A model generated the notes under the pieces. The model worked only from the letters and a program-made list of their open reading frames with translations. It did no database searches and was not told the DNA's origin. A DNA stretch of 64,000 bases from Cellulosimicrobium cellulans (GTDB taxonomy: Bacteria > Actinomycetota > Actinomycetes > Actinomycetales > Cellulomonadaceae). Position 1 is the stretch's first letter, and each line of letters opens with the position of its first letter. This document shows, piece after piece, positions 54,346 to 63,068 of this stretch. Position numbers and translations under genes: made by a program. The stretch covers positions 1-64,000 of the forward strand of contig NZ_BJNZ01000008.1 of NCBI RefSeq assembly GCF_006539945.1, in the 5' to 3' direction.

Positions 54346-55176
54346 TCAGCGACGGCGGGCGTCCGCCCGGTACGCGCCGCGGCGCAGCACCTCCGGCACG
54401 AGGCGGTAGCCGCCGCGCAGGACGGAGTTGCGGATCTCCTGGAGCGTGGTGGTGAACCCGATGCCGTGCAGGCGGCGCTGGAGCTCCAGCTCGGACCGCA
54501 GGAGCTGCGACCCGCCTCGCCGCGCGTACGCGCCGGCGCCCACGCGGTACAGGACCAGGGGTTCGGGGACGTTGCAGGCCCGGGCCCCGTTCGCGAGCAT
54601 GCGCGCGAACAACCAGTAGTCCTCCATGAGCGGCAGGTCCTCGTACCCGCCGACGGCCGCGACGGCCGAGCGCCGGTACACCACCGACGGGTGGTTGAAC
54701 GGCGAGCGGAACCGCGCGGCTCGGTCGATCTCCTCGGCGCTCAGCGGCGGCACGCGGACGAGGCCGGCGCCGGCGCCCGATGCCGGCTCGTCGACCTCGA
54801 ACTCCTCGATGGCCGACCCGACGATGTCGAGACCGCCGTCGACCAGGGGCACCTGGACAGCGAACCGCTCGGGGCGGCTGACGTCGTCCGCGTCCTGACG
54901 CGCGACGATCTCGTGCGTGCACTGCGCCAGGCCCTCCTCGAGCGCGACGGCGAGCCCACGGTTCCGCGGGAGCCGGACACGGCGCACGGGGACCGGCGAC
55001 CCCGCCTCCAGCGCGTCGAGCGCGTGGTCCAGGGCCTCGCCGAGCGGGCCGTCCTCGACTACGACGACCTCCGTGGGGGCGAGCTCCTGCTCCGTCGTGA
55101 CCGACGCGAAGGAGCGGCGCAGGAACGCCACGTCGTCGCGGTGGTAGACCGGCAGGAGGACGGAGAAGGACGTCAC
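54346..55176 (-). CDS. GT2 glycosyltransferase
   Basis: 276 aa GT-A enzyme: FSVLLPVYHRDDVAFLRRSFASV, VVVVEDGPLGEALDHAL, RLPRNRGLAVALEEGL, the metal-binding ARQDADDVSRPERF, NHPSVVYRRSAVAAVGGYEDLPLMEDYWLFARML. The last segment is common in rhamnosyl- and galactosyltransferases of capsule and teichoic acid loci. The donor cannot be told. GTG overlaps the stop of the preceding glycosyltransferase gene by 4 bp, so the two are coupled. It ends 16 bases from the convergent DUF2304 gene. Confidence 0.88.
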   Translation of the reverse strand: MTSFSVLLPVYHRDDVAFLRRSFASVTTEQELAPTEVVVVEDGPLGEALDHALDALEAGSPVPVRRVRLPRNRGLAVALEEGLAQCTHEIVARQDADDVSRPERFAVQVPLVDGGLDIVGSAIEEFEVDEPASGAGAGLVRVPPLSAEEIDRAARFRSPFNHPSVVYRRSAVAAVGGYEDLPLMEDYWLFARMLANGARACNVPEPLVLYRVGAGAYARRGGSQLLRSELELQRRLHGIGFTTTLQEIRNSVLRGGYRLVPEVLRRGAYRADARRR

Positions 55177-56156
55177 CGTGCTCCCGCCGCTCCCGCGTCG
55201 ACCGCCGCGACGGAACGGGCCTCGGCCCCGGCCCCGTCGAGGACCTGTGCGGACGGGCGGGGGCCGCGCAGCACGCCGTCCCGCAGTCCTCGCGCCCCAG
55301 CGCGCAGCAGCACGTCACGGCGCTCGCTCCGCAGGAACGTGCGGGCCCAGCGACGCGCGCTCGCCCCGCTGTACAGGAGCCGTTCGACGGGGTCGAGCGA
55401 CGACGACCGGGTGATCATCCAGATCTTGTTGCGCACCTCGTAGTAGAAGCGTTCGCCGGGGTCGGCGTCGGTCGAGCCGAACGCCTTGGTGCGGTGCTCG
55501 ACGACGGAGGCCGGGACCGAGAGCCCCGTCCCGCGCCGCAGCAGCCTCGCCGAGTACTCGAAGTCGTCGTTCCAGATGAAGTAGTCCGCGACCGGGAGCC
55601 CGTGGTGCCGCACGGCGCGTGCGTCCACGAGCATCGAGACGAACGACGACGACCGCACCGGCACGGCGCGCGCCGCCCGCGCGGCGGCGATCTCGGCCCC
55701 GGACGCCCCGGGACGGACCCGGGGCGTGTTCATCGGGTGGTCGCGCCCGTCGTGCCACACGACGCGGCTGCCCAGGAGCGCGACCGGGCCGGGGTACTCG
55801 TCCCGCGCCTCGAGGAGCGCCCGCAGCGCGTCCGGGGTGGGGATCGTGTCGTCGTCCATGAGCCAGACGAGGTCCGCGTCGAGGACGTCGACGGCGTGCG
55901 CGAGACCCACGGCGAAGCCGCCGGCGCCCCCCGTGTTCCGGCTCAGCTCGACGACCTCGGCACCGACCGGGTGCTCCGCGGCGACGACGGCCGAGTCGTC
56001 GTCCGAGCGGTTGTCGACGACGACCACGCGGTCGACGGGGCGCGTCTGCGCGGCGAGGGCGTCGAGCGCCGCGACCAGCAGGTCACGGCGGTTGTACGCC
56101 ACGACGACCGCGACGACGCGGGGGGCTTCGGACGCGGCACTCGGATCTGCTGGCAC
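55173..56156 (-). CDS. GT2 glycosyltransferase (GlfT1/WcaA-like)
   Basis: 327 aa. VVAVVVAYNRRDLLVAALDALAAQ, VVVVDNRSDDDS, NTGGAGGFAVGLAHAV, WLMDDDTIPTPDAL and DYFIWNDDFEYSARLLRRG are the galactofuranosyl/rhamnosyl transferase pattern also seen in the gene at 21626-22555. With Glf in the same island a galactofuranosyltransferase role is plausible, but rhamnose is also available. GTG 56156 sits 7 bases after a TAGCCT box that overlaps the stop of the upstream gene, so its own leaderless promoter is likely. Confidence 0.87.
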   Translation of the reverse strand: MPADPSAASEAPRVVAVVVAYNRRDLLVAALDALAAQTRPVDRVVVVDNRSDDDSAVVAAEHPVGAEVVELSRNTGGAGGFAVGLAHAVDVLDADLVWLMDDDTIPTPDALRALLEARDEYPGPVALLGSRVVWHDGRDHPMNTPRVRPGASGAEIAAARAARAVPVRSSSFVSMLVDARAVRHHGLPVADYFIWNDDFEYSARLLRRGTGLSVPASVVEHRTKAFGSTDADPGERFYYEVRNKIWMITRSSSLDPVERLLYSGASARRWARTFLRSERRDVLLRAGARGLRDGVLRGPRPSAQVLDGAGAEARSVAAVDAGAAGAR

Positions 56157-56163
56157 GGCGAGC

Positions 56164-56169
56164 AGGCTA
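56164..56169 (-). promoter_or_regulatory. leaderless -10 box sharing the upstream TAG stop codon
   Basis: TAGCCT on the minus strand. Its first three bases are the stop codon of the CDP-glycerol-type gene (56167-56169). Seven bases later is the GTG start of the GT2 gene. Confidence 0.5.
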
Positions 56170-57639
56170 CCCGAGTTGCACGGGTACGACGTCTGCCCGA
56201 GCCGTGGCCGAGCGGCGCTCGGTCGCGATCTCGTCTCGCAGGACCTCGAGGATGCGGACCGCCGACCCGGGTGCCCCGAACAGCTCCGCGACGATCTCGC
56301 GCTGGCGGCCGAGGAGCGGGTCGCCGTCGCGCAGGAGGGACTCGACGCACGCACGCGCCGCCCCCGCGTGGCCGACCCGGTGGGTGCCCGCGACGACCTT
56401 CTCCCCGATGCCGGTGAACGGTCGGTGACCTTCGCGCTCGACGAAGACCACCGGTCGCTCGAAGACCTGGAACTCGATGAGCATGCTCAGGCCGTCGGTG
56501 ACCATCACGTCCGAGGCCGCGAGGAGCGGGGCGTAGTACCCGCTCGTGAAGACGGCGGTGTTGTCGAGCCGCTCCCAGCGCTCGAGCCAGTCCTCGAGCT
56601 GTTCTGGTCGGTACGGCGAGCGGGGCGTGGAGATGTACGGCACGAGAGCGGGGTGCGGCATCCACGTGATCTCAACCTCACCGGACTCCGCCCACCGGAG
56701 CATGTCCTCGGCCATCGCGGGGAACGTCCCGAACCGGGTCCAGCCGTCGCCGATCGAGTGGTGCGAGGACCAGACGACGCGGGGGCGGCCCGCCGAGGTC
56801 CCCACCACCGGCCACGCGGGCTCCGCCCGGCGCAGCTGGTCCGCCTTGGGGTGGCCGACGACGCGGAACCGGGCACCCCCGAGGAGGTTGTCGCGACGTG
56901 CCGCCTCCAGCATGTCGGCGTTCGCGCAGAACGCGAGCCACGCCGTCCGGTGCAGCTCGCTGTCGACCGCCGTGTTGCGCGTCGTCGCCGCCGGCACGTT
57001 CTCCACGAGGTTCATGGTGTCGTAGGAGACGATGCACTGGCGCGCATGGCTCAGAGCCGGCGTCGACAGCGCGGGGTCGATGTCCTCGTCCCACTGGGAC
57101 TGGCGGAAGATGACGTCCGGCGCGAGGGTCTTCACGAGCCGGCCCACGTCGTCGACGTTCTCGACGGCGGCGCGGACGTGGCTGACGCCCCGCTCGGCGA
57201 GCCCTCGATGGACGACGTCCTCGTCGCGGAGGGTCCCGCTGTCGGCGAAGTCGCGCGGCAACGAGACGACGACAGGGTCGAAGTCGGGCGCCTCGCTCAT
57301 GAGCCGGTAGAGCTCGTGATAGCTGTCCCACGCCTCGATGTGGTGCACGAGGAAGACGACCCTGGTCGTGGGGCGCTCCAGCGTCCCTCGGCGCGCGACC
57401 AGATGGACGGAGTCGCGGACCTCGGCGAGCGCCGAGGTGAGCACCTTCTCGCGCGCCGCCCTGTCCTTCTCGGCGCGGGACAGGCTCTCGGAGAGGCGGG
57501 CCACCTCGCGGACGAGTCCGGCGAGCTCTGCCTCGTGCCGTTCGGAACGCGTGTACGCCGCCGACGTCGTCTCGTCGATGTGGACGATGCGGTGCGCGAG
57601 CGATCGCACGGTCCGCAGGTAGTTCCATGGCGCAGGCAT
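56167..57639 (-). CDS. CDP-glycerol glycerophosphotransferase-like protein
   Basis: 490 aa. An N-terminal helical, coiled-coil-like stretch (residues 18-80, SERHEAELAGLVREVARLSESL) precedes a GT-B-type domain: VVFLVHHIEAWDSYHELY, DVIFRQSQWDEDI, FRVVGHPKADQL, WSSHHSIGDGWTRFGTF, TWMPHPAL, and ASDVMVTDGLSMLIEFQVFERPVVFVE. The last motif matches the CDP-glycerol:polyglycerophosphate transferase family used in teichoic acid synthesis. Length and motifs suggest one catalytic domain. The actual alditol phosphate or sugar is unknown. ATG with AGGACGG just upstream. Confidence 0.82.
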   Translation of the reverse strand: MPAPWNYLRTVRSLAHRIVHIDETTSAAYTRSERHEAELAGLVREVARLSESLSRAEKDRAAREKVLTSALAEVRDSVHLVARRGTLERPTTRVVFLVHHIEAWDSYHELYRLMSEAPDFDPVVVSLPRDFADSGTLRDEDVVHRGLAERGVSHVRAAVENVDDVGRLVKTLAPDVIFRQSQWDEDIDPALSTPALSHARQCIVSYDTMNLVENVPAATTRNTAVDSELHRTAWLAFCANADMLEAARRDNLLGGARFRVVGHPKADQLRRAEPAWPVVGTSAGRPRVVWSSHHSIGDGWTRFGTFPAMAEDMLRWAESGEVEITWMPHPALVPYISTPRSPYRPEQLEDWLERWERLDNTAVFTSGYYAPLLAASDVMVTDGLSMLIEFQVFERPVVFVEREGHRPFTGIGEKVVAGTHRVGHAGAARACVESLLRDGDPLLGRQREIVAELFGAPGSAVRILEVLRDEIATERRSATARADVVPVQLG

Positions 57640-57770
57640 ACCGTCCTGACCTCACTCTCCGTCGAACTGGCCAGCATCGACAGCGTCCGATGTCGTGGAC
57701 GCACAGTAGCCCACACAACTCCTCCACCCCGCACGCCCCCGGCCCGCGCCGTGGCCTCGCACACGCGGCC

Positions 57771-57776
57771 TATGCT
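57771..57776 (+). promoter_or_regulatory. leaderless -10 box of first LCP gene (TATGCT)
   Basis: TATGCT lies eight bases before GTG 57785 and only two before ATG 57779. This favours the GTG as the translated start. Confidence 0.5.
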
Positions 57777-57784
57777 CGATGCCC

Positions 57785-59074
57785 GTGACGTCTCGTTCCC
57801 GTGCCCAGGCTCGCGCCGCGGCTGCCGACCGGCAGTCGCGCGGGCCGTCGCACGCGCGGGCGCTCCGCACGCACGGCGCCGTCCGGACGGTCGGCCTCGT
57901 CGCGACCGCCGTGCTCGCGTTCGGCGTGGTGGGCGGTGCGGCCGCGGTGTCGAGCATCGTGGGGAACATCTCAGGGTCGAGCGCTCTCGACCTGGTCGAG
58001 GACCGTCCTGCGCCGTCGACGCCCGACCCGGACGACCCCAACGCCGGGAAGCCGCTCAACATCCTCGTGATGGGTTCCGACGAGCGCGGGGGCGAGAACG
58101 GCCACGAGGTCGAGGGCGTCGAGGGCATGCGCTCGGACACGACGATCCTCGTGCACGTCTCCGCGGACCGCTCGCGCGTCGAGATGGTCTCGATCCCGCG
58201 CGACTCGCGCGTCGACGTGCCGGCGTGCAACACGACGAGCGGCAGGACGACCGCACCCGCGAACACCCGGTTCAACGCGGCGTTCGCCAACGGCGCGACC
58301 GTCGGCGGCGACGTCGACTCTGCCGCCGCCTGCACGATCACGACCGTCGAGAGCCTCACCGACGTGTTCGTCGACGGGTTCGTCGTGGTGGACTTCGCAG
58401 GCTTCCAGAACATGGTCACGGCGATCGGCGGCGTCCCCATCTGCATCCCCGAGGCGATCGACTCGCCCAAGGCGGACCTCAAGCTCGAGGCGGGGATGCA
58501 GACGCTCGACGGCGCCCAGGCGCTCGGGTTCGCGCGGGCCCGCTACGGCGTGGGCGACGGGTCGGACCTCAGCCGCATCGGCCGTCAGCAGCAGCTCCTC
58601 GCCGCGACGGTGAACCAGGTGCTCTCGAAGAACGTGCTCTCGGACCTCGGTCAGATCTACGGGTTCGTCGACGCGGGCACCAAGTCGCTCACCATGAGCG
58701 ACAACCTCTCGTCGATCCCGAGCCTCGCCGGGCTCGCCTTCAGCCTCAAGGGCGCGACCAGTGGCAACATCACCTTCATGACCGTTCCGAACGCGCCGGA
58801 CCCGCAGGACCCCGACGCGAAGGTCGTCTGGACCTCAGAGGCCGACGAGCTGTGGGCGAAGGTGCGCGCCGACGAGCCGATCGTCACGCCCGCACCCGCC
58901 GCCGACGGGACCGCAGACGGGTCCGGCGACGCCGTCGAGGCCACCGAGCCGCCGTCCCGGGCCGGCGCGGACGCGCCGACGGACGACGCCTCCTCGGAGC
59001 CCGCCCCCGTGCAGACGAAGGACGCCGGCAAGGAGGCGTTCTCCGCCGCCGACGAGACCGCGCAGTGCGGGTGA
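57785..59074 (+). CDS. LCP-family (LytR-CpsA-Psr) wall glycopolymer ligase
   Basis: 429 aa. Basic cytoplasmic N-terminus, one membrane span (about residues 33-57), then an extracytoplasmic LCP domain: LNILVMGSDERGGENG, RSDTTILVHVSADRSRVEMVSIPRDSRVDV with the Arg/Asp residues that hold the pyrophosphate, FVVVDFAGFQNMVTAIGGVPICIPEA, and ALGFARARYGVGDGSDLSRIGRQQQ. The tail is Pro/Ala/Asp-rich. LCP enzymes transfer lipid-linked polymers to peptidoglycan, so this fits the glycan genes around it. GTG 57785 is preferred; ATG 57779 would add two residues. Confidence 0.92.
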   Translation: MTSRSRAQARAAAADRQSRGPSHARALRTHGAVRTVGLVATAVLAFGVVGGAAAVSSIVGNISGSSALDLVEDRPAPSTPDPDDPNAGKPLNILVMGSDERGGENGHEVEGVEGMRSDTTILVHVSADRSRVEMVSIPRDSRVDVPACNTTSGRTTAPANTRFNAAFANGATVGGDVDSAAACTITTVESLTDVFVDGFVVVDFAGFQNMVTAIGGVPICIPEAIDSPKADLKLEAGMQTLDGAQALGFARARYGVGDGSDLSRIGRQQQLLAATVNQVLSKNVLSDLGQIYGFVDAGTKSLTMSDNLSSIPSLAGLAFSLKGATSGNITFMTVPNAPDPQDPDAKVVWTSEADELWAKVRADEPIVTPAPAADGTADGSGDAVEATEPPSRAGADAPTDDASSEPAPVQTKDAGKEAFSAADETAQCG

Positions 59075-59078
59075 CGCC

Positions 59079-60527
59079 ATGACCGACCCGTCGCGCGACC
59101 CCCGGTCGCTCCCCCCGAGCTTCACACCCCAGGGTGGTCGTGCGCCACGACCGTCGTCCGTCGACGACGCGATCGCGGTGGGCAACAGCGGACGCGCCCC
59201 GTCGCGGCCTCGGCCCGCCGTGCCCGACGACGCCGTGCGCCTCGAGCCGCGCATCAAGCGCCAGTCGTCCCGCGAGATCCCCGTGACCCCCGCACGCAAG
59301 GGCACTCCCCCGCCGGCACCTCCCGCGCGCGGCACCCGCCCGCGGGCGGACGCCGCGGCGTCGGCGCTCCCTCCGTCGGTCGCGCCGTCCCGCCACCCCC
59401 GCCAGGCGACGGCGACGCCTCAGCGCGTCTCGTCGTCGCCCCACGCGGGCGCCCAGGCCGTGCCGGCGACGACGCGGAGCCGTCCGGGCGCCGCGCCCCG
59501 CCCGAGCAGCGGCCGAGCCGGAGATGGGAGCGGGCGACCGCCGTCGGGCGCGGGTGCGCCCCGGACCGGCGGCGGCGGTTTCCGCGTCCGCAAGGGCCGC
59601 GTCGTCGGGCTCGTCGCGTGCGTCGTGATCGTCGCGCTCCTCGCGTGGCCCGTGGGTCTGCTCATCTGGGCCAACGGCAAGATCCAGCACGTCGAGGCTC
59701 TCTCCGGCGCGCCCAGCACCCCGGGGAACACCTACCTCCTCGCCGGCTCGGACGCGCGCGGCGAGGGCATCAGCGAGGACGGCACCGAGGGCGCGCGCAC
59801 GGACACGATCATGGTCCTGCACGCCCCGACCAGCGGCCCGGTCGCGCTCATCAGCCTCCCGCGCGACACCTACGCGGAGATCCCCGGCAACGGCGCGAGC
59901 AAGCTCAACTCGGCGTACTCGTGGGGCGGCCCGCCGCTGCTCGTGCAGACCGTCGAGCAGCTCACCGGACTCACGGTCGACCACTACGTCGAGGTCGGGT
60001 TCGGCGGGGTCGAGGGCATCGTCGACGCCGTCGGCGGCGTCGAGCTGTGCCTCGACTACGACGTGGACGACCCGAAGAGCGAGCTCGTCTGGACGGCTGG
60101 CTGCCACGTCGCGGACGGCCACACGGCGCTCGCCTTCTCGCGGATGCGCTACTCGGACCCCCAGGGCGACATCGGGCGTGCCGAGCGCCAGCGCCAGGTG
60201 ATCGGCGCGATCAGCTCGAAGGCGGCGAACCCGAGCATCCTGTTCCGCCCCGGCGACCAGGTCTCGCTGCTGGACTCCGGCCTCGGTTCGCTCACGGTCG
60301 ACCAGAGCACCGGCATCATCGACCTGGGCAAGCTCGCCCTCGCGTTCCGCAAGGCCAACGGACCTGAGGGCATCACCGGCACGCCGCCGATCTCGAACCC
60401 CGACTTCCGCCCGGGCGGCAACGTCGGGTCGACCGTGCAGCTGGACCCCGAGACCGTCGGCACGTTCTGGGTCGACATCCGGGACGGCAACCTGCCCGCG
60501 GGGCAGGTCGGCGGGCTCCCGCAGTAG
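59079..60527 (+). CDS. LCP-family wall glycopolymer ligase with long disordered N-terminus
   Basis: 482 aa. About 170 residues of Pro/Arg/Ser/Ala-rich low-complexity cytoplasmic sequence precede a single span (GRVVGLVACVVIVALLAWPVGLLIW). The LCP domain follows: NTYLLAGSDARGEG, ARTDTIMVLHAPTSGPVALISLPRDTYAEIPG, HYVEVGFGGVEGIVDAVGGVELCLD, and ALAFSRMRYSDPQGDIGRAERQRQ. It is four bases after the first LCP gene and is co-transcribed. The two may serve different polymers. A 14-bp hairpin follows. Confidence 0.92.
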   Translation: MTDPSRDPRSLPPSFTPQGGRAPRPSSVDDAIAVGNSGRAPSRPRPAVPDDAVRLEPRIKRQSSREIPVTPARKGTPPPAPPARGTRPRADAAASALPPSVAPSRHPRQATATPQRVSSSPHAGAQAVPATTRSRPGAAPRPSSGRAGDGSGRPPSGAGAPRTGGGGFRVRKGRVVGLVACVVIVALLAWPVGLLIWANGKIQHVEALSGAPSTPGNTYLLAGSDARGEGISEDGTEGARTDTIMVLHAPTSGPVALISLPRDTYAEIPGNGASKLNSAYSWGGPPLLVQTVEQLTGLTVDHYVEVGFGGVEGIVDAVGGVELCLDYDVDDPKSELVWTAGCHVADGHTALAFSRMRYSDPQGDIGRAERQRQVIGAISSKAANPSILFRPGDQVSLLDSGLGSLTVDQSTGIIDLGKLALAFRKANGPEGITGTPPISNPDFRPGGNVGSTVQLDPETVGTFWVDIRDGNLPAGQVGGLPQ

Positions 60528-60552
60528 CGTCAGCGACGACTCGGCGCGCAGG

Positions 60553-60587
60553 ACGTCCGCATCGACGGCCGGTGTCGATGCGGACGT
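60553..60587. terminator. hairpin terminator after the LCP pair
   Basis: Perfect 14-base arms (ACGTCCGCATCGAC / GTCGATGCGGACGT) with a seven-base loop. It stands between the convergent second LCP gene and purE. Confidence 0.82.
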
Positions 60588-60619
60588 ACGGGCCGATCTC
60601 GCCGGACGCGCGCGGGCTC

Positions 60620-61138
60620 CTAGACGCCCGAGCGCGACGCGCGCAGGCGGGCACCCTTGGCGCGCGCCTGGTCACCGAGGTCCGCCTGGAAGGCGACCAT
60701 CCGGTCCCGCAGGCGCGCGGCGTCGTCGTCCGTGCCGGCCGCGAGGATGCGCGCGGCGAGCAGGCCCGCGTTGCGCGCCCCGCCGACGGAGACCGTGGCG
60801 ACGGGGACGCCCGCGGGCATCTGGACGATCGACAGGAGCGAGTCCATGCCGTCGAGGTGACGCAGGGGCACGGGGACGCCGATCACCGGCAGCGGCGTCA
60901 CGGCGGCGAGCATGCCCGGCAGGTGGGCCGCTCCCCCGGCGCCCGCGACGATCACGCGCAGGCCGCGCTCGGCCGCGGTGCGGCCGTACTCGATCATCTC
61001 GACGGGCATGCGGTGCGCGGAGACGACGTCGACCTCGACGGGCACGCCGAACTCGGCGAGCGCGTCGGCCGCGGCCTCCATGACGGGCCAGTCGGAGTCC
61101 GACCCCATGACGATGCCGACGACAGGGTTCTCGCTCAT
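60620..61138 (-). CDS. purE: N5-carboxyaminoimidazole ribonucleotide mutase
   Basis: 172 aa. Class I PurE of purine synthesis: converts N5-CAIR to CAIR. Motifs are [32 protein letters not shown] with the catalytic Ser-Ala-His, [28 protein letters not shown] and [20 protein letters not shown] overlaps the purK stop by 4 bp (ATGA), and the two work in sequence. Confidence 0.97.
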   Translation of the reverse strand: MSENPVVGIVMGSDSDWPVMEAAADALAEFGVPVEVDVVSAHRMPVEMIEYGRTAAERGLRVIVAGAGGAAHLPGMLAAVTPLPVIGVPVPLRHLDGMDSLLSIVQMPAGVPVATVSVGGARNAGLLAARILAAGTDDDAARLRDRMVAFQADLGDQARAKGARLRASRSGV

Positions 61139-62376
61139 GCTCGCTCCTCGTTCGGGGTGCCCTCGGGGTCCTCGCCCCGCAGGATCGCGGCCGCGGCCAG
61201 GGCCCGGCGCCGGGCCTCGTCCAGGTCGTCGCCGCTCACGTTCACGTGCCCGAGCTTGCGCCCGGGGCGCACGCCCTTGCCGTACAGGTTGACCTTCGCG
61301 TCGGGGAAGGCGGCGAGGACGGCAGGCAGCGCGTCGGTGAGCTCGGCGAGCGTCGACCCGAGCACGTTCGCCATCACGGTCCAGGGCGCCTTGGCCGTCG
61401 TGCCGCCGAGCGGCAGGTCCAGCACCGCGCGCAGGTGCTGCTCGAACTGGCTCGTCACCGCGCCGTCGATGGTCCAGTGCCCGGAGTTGTGGGGGCGCAT
61501 CGCGAGCTCGTTGACCAGCACGCGCGGCCCGTCCTCGCCCGCGACCTCGAACATCTCGACGGCGAGCACGCCCGTGACGCCGAGACCCTCGGCGATCCGG
61601 ACCGCCGCGTCGCGTGCGCGCTCCGCCTCGGCGACGGTGAGCCCGGGCGCGGGCGCGATCACCTCGGCGCACACGCCGTCGCGCTGGATCGACTCGACCA
61701 CGGGCCAGGTCCGGACCTCGCCGCGACCGTCGATCCCCCCGGAAGGGCGGCGCGCCACGAGGACGGCCAGCTCGCGCGTGAAGGGCACCTTCTCCTCGAC
61801 GAGCAGCTCGGGGCCACCCGCGGCGGCCGCCTCGATCCACTCTGCGACCTGCTCGGCGCCGCCCTCGGCGACCGACACGACACGCACGCCCTTGCCGTCG
61901 TACCCGCCGCGCGCCGTCTTCACCACGGCCTCGCCCCCGACCTCGGCGAGGAAGTCCGCGAGAGCCGTACGCGCGGCGTCGGGCGCGGTGGGGAGCGCGG
62001 CCCAGCGCGGGCACGGCACACCGAGCTCGGTGAGCCGCCCCCGCATGACGATCTTGTCCTGCGCGTGCACGAGCGCGTCGGGTCCGGGACGCACGGGCGT
62101 GCCGTGCTCGAGGAGGTCGGTGAGCAGCGCGTTCGGGACGTGCTCGTGCTCGAAGGTCAGCACGTCCGCCGGGGTCGCACCCGCGGGGGCGATGAGGGAG
62201 CGGATCGCGGCCTCGTCGGACGCGACGCCCACGGGGGCGTCGACCACGACCTGGGCCGCGGACGAGTCCGGGGCCTCCACGAGCACGCGCAGGTGCACGC
62301 CGAGCTCTCCGGCCGCCGGTGCCATCATGCGTGCGAGCTGTCCTCCGCCGACCACGGCGATCACTGGGGCTGCCAC
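61135..62376 (-). CDS. purK: 5-(carboxyamino)imidazole ribonucleotide synthase
   Basis: 413 aa ATP-grasp enzyme that carboxylates AIR with bicarbonate and ATP, feeding PurE. It opens [22 protein letters not shown], has [62 protein letters not shown] and [21 protein letters not shown] 62376 starts the conserved region and lies eight bases after TAGGGT; GTG 62382 would add two residues but leaves only two bases after the box. Confidence 0.96.
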   Translation of the reverse strand: MAAPVIAVVGGGQLARMMAPAAGELGVHLRVLVEAPDSSAAQVVVDAPVGVASDEAAIRSLIAPAGATPADVLTFEHEHVPNALLTDLLEHGTPVRPGPDALVHAQDKIVMRGRLTELGVPCPRWAALPTAPDAARTALADFLAEVGGEAVVKTARGGYDGKGVRVVSVAEGGAEQVAEWIEAAAAGGPELLVEEKVPFTRELAVLVARRPSGGIDGRGEVRTWPVVESIQRDGVCAEVIAPAPGLTVAEAERARDAAVRIAEGLGVTGVLAVEMFEVAGEDGPRVLVNELAMRPHNSGHWTIDGAVTSQFEQHLRAVLDLPLGGTTAKAPWTVMANVLGSTLAELTDALPAVLAAFPDAKVNLYGKGVRPGRKLGHVNVSGDDLDEARRRALAAAAILRGEDPEGTPNEERA

Positions 62377-62384
62377 GTGCACCC

Positions 62385-62390
62385 ACCCTA
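62385..62390 (-). promoter_or_regulatory. -10 box of purK, leaderless type (TAGGGT)
   Basis: TAGGGT on the minus strand with eight bases to GTG 62376 and no ribosome site between. Confidence 0.5.
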
Positions 62391-62501
62391 GTGCCTGGGC
62401 GCCACGGGTCCACGCGACGACCGCGTGCCGGACGCCTCGGCCGTCGGCCGGCCCACCCCGGGGCGGGCGGCGGCACCCGGGCGACGCTCAGGAGCGCCCG
62501 G

Positions 62502-62507
62502 TAGCCT
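62502..62507 (+). promoter_or_regulatory. -10 box of gtrA-like gene, leaderless type (TAGCCT)
   Basis: TAGCCT is followed by six bases and the GTG at 62514. Confidence 0.55.
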
Positions 62508-62513
62508 CGTGGG

Positions 62514-63038
62514 GTGACGAGCGACCTGGACCGCCGAGCGGAGGCGGACGCGGCGGCCCTGCCGCGCCGCGAGCGCGTCCTCGCCCGCGTGCGGGAGCTC
62601 GCGAAGTTCGGGTCCGTCGGCGCGGTCGCCTACGTGGTCGACCTGGGCCTGTTCAACCTGCTCAGCTTCGGACCGGGCGAGCTCCTCGGGCACAAGCCGC
62701 TCACCGCCAAGATCGTGTCCGTCACGGTCGCGACGCTCGTCGCGTGGGTCGGCAACCGGTACTGGACCTTTTCCGCACGCCGCACCCAGGCGCGCGGTCG
62801 CGAGCTCGCGGCCTTCGTCGTCGTCAACGTCGGCGGGATGCTCATCGCGGTCGGCTGCCTCGCGATCTCCACGTACGCGCTCGGCCTCACGTCCCCGCTC
62901 GCCAAGAACGTCTCGGCGAACGTCGTGGGGCTCGCGCTCGGCACCGCGTTCCGCTACGTCGCGTACCGACGCCTCGTGTTCACGGGCGACCGTGCGGAGG
63001 ACGCCCCCGCCGCGCCCCAGGACGTCGCGGCACGCTGA
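62514..63038 (+). CDS. GtrA-family membrane protein
   Basis: 174 aa with four membrane helices and a GtrA signature: [24 protein letters not shown] at the first span, [24 protein letters not shown] between spans two and three, and [26 protein letters not shown] at the end. GtrA proteins flip polyprenyl-phosphate sugars across the membrane for glycan decoration. It could serve the GtrB-like enzyme at 53186-53917, though they are 8.6 kb apart. Divergent from purK, an order I also recall from mycobacteria. Confidence 0.92.
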   Translation: MTSDLDRRAEADAAALPRRERVLARVRELAKFGSVGAVAYVVDLGLFNLLSFGPGELLGHKPLTAKIVSVTVATLVAWVGNRYWTFSARRTQARGRELAAFVVVNVGGMLIAVGCLAISTYALGLTSPLAKNVSANVVGLALGTAFRYVAYRRLVFTGDRAEDAPAAPQDVAAR

Positions 63039-63068
63039 CGGGCCCGTCGCAGCGCGAGCAGCGGGGCG

